Source: Lycium barbarum (taxonomy: Eukaryota > Streptophyta > Magnoliopsida > Solanales > Solanaceae). Taken from it: 64,000 bases of DNA. Under the pieces are notes generated by a model. It did no database searches. It was not told the DNA's origin and saw nothing but the letters and a program-made list of their open reading frames with translations. Made by a program: the position numbers and the translations under genes. Positions 55,959 through 64,000 of this stretch are shown piece by piece; within the stretch, counting starts at the first letter, position 1, and every line of letters begins with the position of its first letter. The DNA lies in contig NC_083339.1 of NCBI RefSeq assembly GCF_019175385.1, positions 48,532,074-48,596,073 on the forward strand, in the 5' to 3' direction.

Positions 55959-57713
55959 TCAACAATCAACGTTAGCATAGCAGGAAGCTAACCAATCCAT
56001 CCCCATAATAACATCGAACTCAGTCATGGCTAACTCTATCAAATCTGCTTTGGTACAGCGATTACATATGACTACCGAACAATCTTTATATACTAGCTCT
56101 GCTAAGACAAAATCCCCTACTGGTGTAGCTACCTCAAATGGTTCTATAGATTCAGATTTTATCCCAATTTTACTAGCAACAAAAGGGAAAATATATGATA
56201 ATGTGGAACCTGGATCTATCAATGCATAAACGTCTCGGGAGAAAATCGATAGTATACCTGTGACCACATTTGGCGACGCTTCCTGATCCTGCCTGCTGGC
56301 TAAAGCATATAGGCGGTTTGAAGGACCGCCAGAACTGGAAGCCCCTCCACGGCCTCTGCCACGGCCTGCTGGTGTCGGAATACCTTGCCCCATAGGGCGC
56401 ATAGCAACTGAAGAAGAAGAAGAACCCGCGATAGACCCCGTAGGCTGAGCTGGGCCACCTGCACCACCTCCAAATCGACACTCCCTCATAGTATAGCCCT
56501 GACGGCCATAAGTGAAACAAGCACCAGTCATGAAACGGCATTCCCCTGGATGGCGTCTGTCACATCGAGGACACGGGGGTATAGGTGGTCTCATCTGGCC
56601 TGAATTCCTGTGCATCTGGAACTCTGAAGTCATGGAGCTTTGACCGGTTCCCGAATACCCCGTGCTATCAAACCTCCTACCAGTAAATCGTGAAGGTGCA
56701 CTCCGTGCCGGCTGGGAAGGATATCTACTATACTGCTGTTGGGGCTGCCTGCCCCGAAAGTCGCCAGAAGAGTACCCCGCTGATCTAGCCCTCTTATGCT
56801 GACCCCTTTCCTGCTCCCTATCAAATTGGCGCCCTCTCTGTCGATCCTCAACCCCCTGTGCATATGCCTGCACTCGGGCGATATCTATACCAGGCTGGGA
56901 AGCCATTGCCATACAACTATCAATCAAGTAATTGTCTAGCCCCATTACGTAACGATGTACCCTATCTTCCATGTCAGCTACCATAGCGGGGGCGTACCTA
57001 GCCAGTGAATCAAACTCGAGGCTATAATCTCGAACACTTCTACCATTCTGCTTCAGGTGTATAAATCTGTCAACTCTGGCTCGCCTCATCTCTGGAGGTA
57101 GGAAATGACCCAGAAAAGCTTCTATGAACTCGTCCCATACCGCTGGTGGAGCATCTTCACCCCTGGACAACTCCCAGGACTCATACCAATTTACTGCTAT
57201 ATCACGCAACTAATCTGAAGCCAATTCAACCGACTCAGTTTCGGAAGCCTTAGTCACCCGCAACGTACGCAGCATCTGTCGAATAAACTCCTGTGGATCC
57301 TCTGCGGGCTTTGACCCATAGAACTCTGGGGGTTTACAAGTCAGAAAATCACGGACCCTCAAACTGTCGTGTCTATTCGCATAACCACCTTCTAACCCGC
57401 GTCTACGAGCCTGTCCCGATACCAACCTGGTCAATAACTGTACTGCGTCACGCATAGCCCTATCTTCCGCCCCTGGCTGGGGGGCTGGAGGCTCGGGTGA
57501 TGGAGCCTCAGGAGCTGGTGGTAATTCTGTCTCTTGATCCGCAGCTGCTGCTGCCCTAGGCTCCTCTGATAATGATGGTGTAGCGCAGCTCGCTGACTGA
57601 AGCCTAATCTCAGGCACATATTGGGAATAAGCTCTAGTGACTCTCCGGGTCCCACTGGTCTCTCCAACTACCGCCTTGCCCTTCTGGGCGGCCGTCGCCT
57701 TCTTTGGAGGCAT
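55959..57713 (-). CDS. F Gag and protease, two in-frame stops
   Basis: Starts MPPKKATAAQKGKAVV at 57713, two bases after an acceptor-like TTTACAG. A TAG at 57212-57210 interrupts the Gag core (VELASD stop LRDIAVNWYESW). The frame then stays open to a TGA at 55961-55959, after NVDC, where E has Gln and C has Arg. Gag core: FYGSKPAEDPQEF, WDEFIEAFLGHFLPPEM, VRDYSLEFDSLARYAP. The second zinc knuckle has lost a Cys and the His (CFTYGRQGYTMREC). Protease: [14 protein letters not shown] near residue 330 of the second piece, and DVIMGMDWL near its end. Confidence 0.88.
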
Positions 57714-57903
57714 CGCTGTAAATATAACAATCTGTTAGGGAAAGATTTATCCTGATAACACAGCTCTATCGCACGATCTAGAATGAGAAGGAAAGATGAC
57801 ATCCTAAATGTCCTGTAGCTTCCTGTTTATAAATGTGGTGCACAACACATCGATAAACAAGACTCTACTCGACACGGTTTGTAGACACTCCGAGGATTGA
57901 ACC

Positions 57904-57915
57904 GCTCTGATACCA
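57904..57915 (-). promoter_or_regulatory. Primer-binding site (F)
   Basis: Minus strand TGGTATCAGAGC, four bases from the LTR end at 57920. It fixes the right-hand LTR as the 5' LTR. Confidence 0.93.
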
Positions 57916-57919
57916 CTTT

Positions 57920-60900
57920 TGTCACGACCCAACCTCGTAGGTCGTGACTAGTGCCCGAGTTGGACACTCATATTGTCTGTTAACTATAGTCATTTACAAT
58001 TAGCATGTCATGATCTCATTTGTATATAAAAAGATAGGGAGTATTTTAAATCTGTCAAAGTTTTGTGTGTCTTAGGCACCTGTCTCCTGAGGAGTTGCAC
58101 TTTTAAATAACCACATAGATATATATATTACTACGCAAGCCGACAAGGCTGCCACGATATACAAAATACCAAACATACATATATATATGCAAGCCGACAA
58201 GGCTGCCATTACGAATGGGTACGCCCCAAACATAAGCCATAGACATAAAACGCATCAACAACTACAAACAAACCCACACCGATGTCCACAGACCTCTAAG
58301 AGTAATGACCGTATCATATGGCGGGACAGGGCCCCGCCGTACCCACACAAACACATATGAATACAACATAAGGGAGTTATACCACAAGCTAGGCTCCGGA
58401 ACAAGGGAGCAGTCCAAAATAGCTGAATAGGTATCCTAAGCTGGCGGATCTCCGAAACGAGCGTCTGTACCTGCGGGCATGAACGCAGCCCCCCGAAGAA
58501 AGGGGGTCAGTACGGAATATGTACTGAGCATGTAAAGCATGAAATGTAGTAATAGACTCACAAGGAGACAAAGTATGTAGGACTCAGTGCAACAACCAGA
58601 ATTTCTTAAAACTTGCCTATGAGCATAATTCATCTGTATCATTCTCATATCATTATCATTATAGAGTTTTGTAATCAAAGCTGCATAATCATTCTGTATA
58701 TAACATATAAAACGTGTCCCGGCCCTTTAATGAGGGACTCGGTAATCTAAAATCATAGCATCATAACATAAACATAGACGTGTCCCGGCCCTTTCCTGAG
58801 GGACTCGGTAATAAGGAATATGCCATCCTGGCCACCGTCATCTCCATATCATCATATCATCATATCATCACATCATCATATCATTATATCATCACATCAT
58901 CATCATATATATATATAACGTGTCCCGGCCCTTTAATGAGGGACTCGGTAATAATATAGTAAACATGCGCACGAAAACGTATCCTGGCCCGGGACTCAGT
59001 GAAGGATATAACGATAAGCACGAGCAGAATAATAAGCAACCACATATATGCAATTCATCTTTTGAGACTCAATTGATAAGCAACTGACCAGCTCAAAAGT
59101 GTTAAAATGATATTCATTTTCAGTTCATTTCAAGTCTCATAACAACCTATCACAAGAAACATTTCAGATTTCATGTACATATATCACTTTAATTTGGTGT
59201 ACCTTTTGAAGGTCAAGTATGTCTCTAATTGTGCAATCCTTTAAGAATAGAAACCTTCATACATTATTCATTAGTCACTCATATTGTAGGCACATGACAA
59301 TGGCCTTAATGAAATATAGAATCATAAGTCATGCATGGAACTAGAGAATAGAATTTACCCCAAGGTTCATATCGTTTCATACTTACGTCTAGGACATGCC
59401 AAAAGAAAGAAGGAATAGGCTTTACATACCTTTAGCGTTTAGTTGTATTCTAACTTGTACTTGCTGCCCAAAAAACACTTATCCTATATCAAGATATAAA
59501 GATCTACAATTAGTCTACAAGGGCATTCAATACGTATTGTGACACTCACAATTCCTTTCTAACAATTAAACGACGTTTCGTTCGCATTCAAACCAACTAG
59601 CGTTACAAGCTAACATTGCTAATCGTTCTTTCATATATTAATCAAGACTTGTTTAAACATGACTTAGGGAGCTTGGGCAGTCCCTACACCATTCAAAACT
59701 GTTTCATACACACGGCTAAACAACACACATAGCATTTCCATTCTCACTTAGCAATTTTCCAGTTTTAACTTGCAACAACAACAACACGTTTAATGACATT
59801 ACTTTCATGATTCTTGGAACTGTTTTAACCTCATTTTCATTCCTACAACAGCCCACCATCATTTCAGTTTCAACTTGAATCAATGCACTTTACTTTCACT
59901 AAACGTTTGCAACAAGAATCAACATTCAACACACACAAATTCACTTCTAACATCAAAACTGTCCACGGTTTTGGACTGCCTATACACTTCAACATAATTC
60001 ATTTCTTTAACACCTCAATTCACATATTCAACATGCATACAATACACCATAATGTCCATAACAACAACAATCCAAAGGTGACACAAAACAGTCCCTAAAT
60101 CGCCCCTAAAACAGTCCCTTTTTCACGGCTACAACACCCTTCCCACGATTTCATGATTTTTATCCGTTTATCCAACTACAATACATTCAATCCATTCCCA
60201 ATACATGTTCAAGAAGATAAAGCATGACTTCATTAGAACCTTCAACACACGGCTCATTTTCAATTCAAGAAAAACAGCCCAATATCCAACATGCAACATC
60301 ACAACCAACTTCTATAATCTTTGTTCATTTACCTATGTTGGTACATATTCAATTCATCAACAATAACTGCAAAATGAAATCAATCATGACTTCACCCCAC
60401 TCACGGCTCACTCTCTACTTCAACTACAACAACAATCCAACAACAACATGCATGAACTATACATTCAAATCATCATACAACACAAGAACAATAAGCATTC
60501 TTACCTTTCAATCTTGTTCTTCACCTTGGCCGAAACTTCAACTCTATTGAGGTGCTACACTTCCTTGTTTCTTTTCAACAACTACTACATATTATTGTAC
60601 ACTAAATGAGGAGTTGATTTGAGGAAGAAAGCTGATTTTTTTTTTGGATTGAACTCACCTCACCACTCTCGGCTAGCTCTAGCCGAGAGCTTCTCTTTCT
60701 CTCACTATGTATTTTCAACTTGTAAGTGTTGAAATGAGTTGTGGAATGTGGAGTGAATCAGATTTTTTTTCACATTATGTATTCACTCCATATTTTGGCC
60801 ATGTGTACTACACTAACTTGGGTCAAGAATCTTTGACCACTCCATTATTCTACACGGCCAAACATGGCTTTAAATAATGGGCTGATTTTTTTGTTCCCAA

Positions 60901-61100
60901 TCCCACTTATTAATCTAACCATGGTTAATTTAATCCCCATTTTCCATTAATACTTTCATGCCAACGAAATTGTAGGTGAATTGTGACTCGAAACGAAACC
61001 GGAAGTTAAAATCTCTACTTCATACCTTAAGATAGTCTTGTCTTTAACTTGTCGCGTTTATTTTAAAACGTCCCAATGTATGAAAATATGGGATATAACA
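57920..61100 (-). mobile_element. Family F 5' LTR
   Basis: 3,181 bp, terminating TGTTATATCCC at 61100 (minus) and GGTCGTGACA at 57920. It is near-identical to 49548-52721. It carries the TATA-like box (60876-60869), donor-like motif (59430-59422), double hairpin (about 58538-58465) and hairpin units (about 58710-58990). Differences include a small ATC-repeat length change near 58870 and scattered substitutions. Confidence 0.92.
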
Positions 61101-61105
61101 CTACA
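61101..61105. repeat. Target site duplication CTACA, right of F
   Basis: Matches 49543-49547. E2 pol resumes directly after it. Confidence 0.95.
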
Positions 61106-63388
61106 GCCGAGACACCTACTCTTCAGCCTGTTCCGGTTGTTAGTGAGTTTCCAGATGTGTTTCCAGATGAGCTTCCGGGTCTTCCGCCTGAACGGGAGAT
61201 AGATTTCACTATAGACTTGTTGCCGGATACGCAGCCTATATCTATTCCTCCGTACAGAATGGCACCGGCTGAATTGAAGGAGTTGAAAGAGCAGCTGAAA
61301 GACTTGTTGGATAAAGGATTTATTAGACCCAGTACATCACCCTGGGGAGCGCCGATATTATTTGTAAGAAAGAAAGACGGGTCACTGCGCATGTGTATCG
61401 ATTACCGGCAATTAAATAAGGTGACTATAAAGAATAAATATCCCCTCCCCCGGATTGATGATTTGTTTGATCAGTTGGAGGGTGCTAAATTTTTTTCAAA
61501 GGTGGATCTGCGCTCAGGTTATCATCAGGTGCGAGTGCGAGAATTTGATATCCCAAAGACTGCTTTCAGGACCCGGTACGGGCATTATGAATTCAGAGTT
61601 ATGTCTTTCGGGTTGACTAATGCTCCAGCAGTATTTATGGATCTGATGAATCGGGTATTTCGGGCTTTCCTGGTCATGTTCGTGATTGTGTTTATTGATG
61701 ATATTTTGATTTATTCACGATCAGCAGAGGAGCATTCAGATCATTTGAGGACAGTACTTGGCACCCTTCGGCAGCAAAAATTATATGCTAAATTTTCCAA
61801 ATGTGAATTCTGGTTAACTTCTGTGGCATTCTTGGGGTATGTTGTCGGAGCAGATGGTATTCGGGTCGATACGCAGAAGATTGAAGTTGTACAGAATTGG
61901 CCCAGGCCTACTACACGGACAGAGGTACGCAGTTTTCTGGGGTTAGCCGGATATTATCGAAGGTTCGTGGAAAATTTTTCTTCTATAGCGGCACCACCGA
62001 CGAAGCTTACTCAGAAAGCGGCGACATTTCAGTGGACCGATGCCTGCGAGCGCAGCTTTCAGATGTTGAAAGAAAAATTAATTACAGCTCCAGTTTTAGC
62101 TCTTCTAGAAGGATCAGACGGGTATGTTGTCTATTGTGATGCCTCTGGTATTGGGATAGGCTGTGTATTGATGCAGCACGGTCGAGTCATAGCCTATGCT
62201 TCCCGGCAGCTCAGACCGCACGATAAGAATTATCCCACTCATAATCTTGAGTTAGCCGCGGTGATTCATGCCTTGAAGATTTGGCGGCATTATTTATATG
62301 GGGTCCACGTTGATATTTATACAGACCATAAGAGTCTCCAGTATATTTTTAAACAGAAAGAACTAAATTTGCGGCAGAGAAGATGGCTTGAGTTATTGAA
62401 AGACTATGACGTTGATATTCTGTACCATCTTGGGAAAGCCAATGTGGTAGCGGATGCACTTAGCCGCAAGTCCATGGGCAGTTTAGCTGATGTACCATCT
62501 AATAAGAAAGACTTGGTTCGTGAAATTCATCAGTTGGCCAGCCTTGGAGTTCGTTTGGCGGATTCTGGAGATTCTGGGATTTCTGTTCATGCAGTTGATG
62601 AATCATCTATTATAGCAGAGGTAAAGCAGCGTCAGTTTGAAGATCCTATCCTGGTTCAGTACAGAGATGTGGCCCTTAATAAAGACAAGACTCCGTTTGA
62701 AATTTCACCTGAAGGGGTATTATTATATGAAGGAAGATTCTGTGTTCCGGATGTTGCAGGCTTACGGCGACAAATCATGGGCGAGGCGCATAATGCACGG
62801 TATTCCGTTCATCCTGGTTCCACTAAAATGTATCATGATCTCAGAAGTTTGTATTGGTGGGACGGTATGAAGAAAGATATTGCAGAGTTTATTCGTCAGT
62901 GCCCGAATTGTCAGCAGGTTAAAATTGAACACCAGAAGCCCGATGGGTTATTACAGGAGATGGAAATTCCAGCCTGGAAATGGGTGATGATTAATATGGA
63001 TTTCGTTGTTGGGTTACCGCGCACTCCACGCAGGTACAATTCTATTTGGGTTATTGTTGACAGATTGACGAAATCAGCCCACTTTCTCCCAGTCCGGACT
63101 ACTTATTCGGCTGAGGATTATGCTAGATTATATATCAGAGAGATAGTCAGACTTCACGGAGTCCCTGTATCTATTATTACTGACCGAGGTGCCCAGTTTA
63201 CGGCAAATTTCTGGAGGTCATTTCAAGAGGGATTCGGGACTCAGGTGAGCCTCATTACAGCTTTTCACCCTCAGTCCGACGGGCAGGCCGAGCGCACTAT
63301 TCAGACGCTGGAAGATATGTTGCGGGCCTGCGTTATTGATTTCAGGGGTAGTTGGGATGATCATTTGCCGCTTATTGAATTTTCTTAG
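61101..63388 (+). CDS. E2 RT, RNase H and integrase, longest open frame in the window
   Basis: The open frame technically begins at an ATG at 61076 inside the antisense U3 of F and runs 770 residues; true E2 sequence starts at CTACA (61101). Domains: RT ([42 protein letters not shown] near residue 208), RNase H ([23 protein letters not shown]), integrase finger (HNARYS, HPGS, CPNCQQ) and core ([23 protein letters not shown]). The second Asp and the Glu are 35 residues apart, so DD35E is intact. It ends at TAG (63386-63388), where E1 has TAT. All visible catalytic residues of the three enzymes are present. Confidence 0.92.
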
Positions 63389-64000
63389 AATAACAGTTAT
63401 CACTCCAGCATTCAGATGGCACCGTACGAAGCTCTTTATGGCAGAAAATGCAGATCTCCTATTGGTTGGTTCGATGTGGGCGAAACCAGATTAATTGGAC
63501 CAGATGTGATTCAGGAAGCAATGGATAAAGTAAAACTTATTCGGGAGCGATTATTAGCTGCTCAGAGTCGGCAAAAAGCATATGTAGACAGACGACGTCG
63601 ATCGTTAGACTTCCCGATTGGCGACTGGGTATTTCTGAAGGTGTCGCCTATGAAGGGTGTTATGAGATTCGGTAAGAAGGGTAAGTTAAGCCCGCGGTAT
63701 ATTGGGCCGTATCAGATCATTCGGAAAATAGGCGAGGTCGCCTATGAGCTAGACTTACCATCCGATTTGGAGGCCGTACACCCGGTATTTCATGTGTCCA
63801 TGCTGCGAAAATGTATTGGTGATCCTTCCAAAATATTCCCAATAGATGATATTCAAGTGACAGAGCAATTGTCTTATGAAGAGCAGCCTATAACTATTCT
63901 GGATCGACAGGTAAGGAGACTGCGCACTAAAGAAGTGCCTTCTGTTAAAGTCCTATGGCGCAACAACAACCGAGAAGAGATGACCTGGGAGTCGGAGGAG
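63389..64000 (+). CDS. E2 integrase C-terminus and chromodomain, cut by window end
   Basis: The same frame continues after the [50 protein letters not shown], then the chromodomain start ([31 protein letters not shown]) to the window edge. Unlike E1, the Arg codon after NNN is intact (CGA). The rest of E2 and its 3' LTR lie beyond the window. Confidence 0.88.

Larger units (their letters stand above)
49548..61100 (-). mobile_element. Family F: nearly complete Tekay-type Ty3/gypsy element
   Basis: 11,553 bp on the minus strand: 5' LTR 61100-57920, primer site 57915-57904, gag-PR, RT-RNase H, integrase-chromodomain, hairpin and polypurine tract, 3' LTR 52721-49548, and perfect CTACA duplications. 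The coding region has two in-frame stops and one frameshift, plus damaged zinc fingers in Gag and integrase. The two LTRs differ by only a few tens of scattered changes by eye, so the insertion is recent relative to the others. Confidence 0.93.
39788..64000 (+). mobile_element. Family E tandem pair (E1, shared LTR, E2), E2 split by F
   Basis: E1 internal region (39788-44570, 5' truncated), one LTR (44571-47459), then E2 internal region starting with a primer site at 47464. E2 runs to 49547, is interrupted by F (49548-61100) and resumes at 61101 to the window end. The E2 reading frame rejoins exactly once one CTACA copy is removed. A single LTR between two internal regions is the usual product of unequal recombination between LTRs. 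Confidence 0.88.

Overview
The window looks like heterochromatic nuclear DNA of a flowering plant. Every stretch I could assign belongs to LTR retrotransposons, and I recognise no cellular gene, no tRNA gene and no organellar insert. The host is probably an asterid eudicot, perhaps Solanaceae. That guess rests only on the abundance of Ty3/gypsy elements with about 3-kb LTRs, so confidence is low. Five of the six families (called A, B, C, E and F here) have a tRNA-iMet type primer site (TGGTATCAGAGC), a hairpin plus polypurine tract before the 3' LTR, and related LTR modules. Where coding survives they carry a gag-PR-RT-RNaseH-integrase-chromodomain order, which I assign to the chromovirus Tekay/Del lineage. 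Family D is of the Ogre/Tat type: it has a TGGCRACTCCGCTGGGGA-like primer site, LTRs of the TGTTGACACCC type and a Tat-type Gag.

Layout. 1-68: end of an A LTR, interrupted by B. 69-3043: solo LTR of B with target duplication GTCTT. 3044-4330: end of the A LTR plus the start of the A internal region. 4331-12455: a 5'-truncated B element (LTR tail, non-coding internal region with a 5S rRNA-like relic, pol 3' remnant, 3' LTR), again ending at GTCTT. 12456-17004: end of the A LTR and a non-coding A internal region. 17005-19660: second A LTR. 19661-19900: start of another A internal region. 19901-25713: degenerate C element with both LTRs truncated. 25714-39788: D on the minus strand, about 14 kb, with gag only and a truncated 5' LTR. 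39788-44570: truncated E copy (E1). 44571-47459: one E LTR shared by E1 and the following copy. 47460-49547 and 61101-64000: second E copy (E2), split by F. 49548-61100: nearly complete F on the minus strand, flanked by CTACA.

How it was built. A carried a B insertion. A tandem duplication (junction at 4330-4332) and LTR-LTR recombination then gave the solo LTR followed by a second, truncated B. D inserted into the 3' LTR of C, and a later deletion fused D to E1. E1 and E2 share their middle LTR, as expected from unequal recombination. F entered E2 last or nearly so: its LTRs differ only slightly by eye and its target duplication is perfect. A and B have long internal regions without gag, and appear to be non-autonomous partners of F-like and E-like elements, whose LTRs resemble theirs.

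The points most worth a second look are the 5S rRNA-derived block with pol III control boxes inside B (6329-6433), a conserved splice-acceptor-like AG-NN-ATG arrangement at gag in three families with a matching donor in four LTR families, and hairpin modules shared between LTRs of different families.
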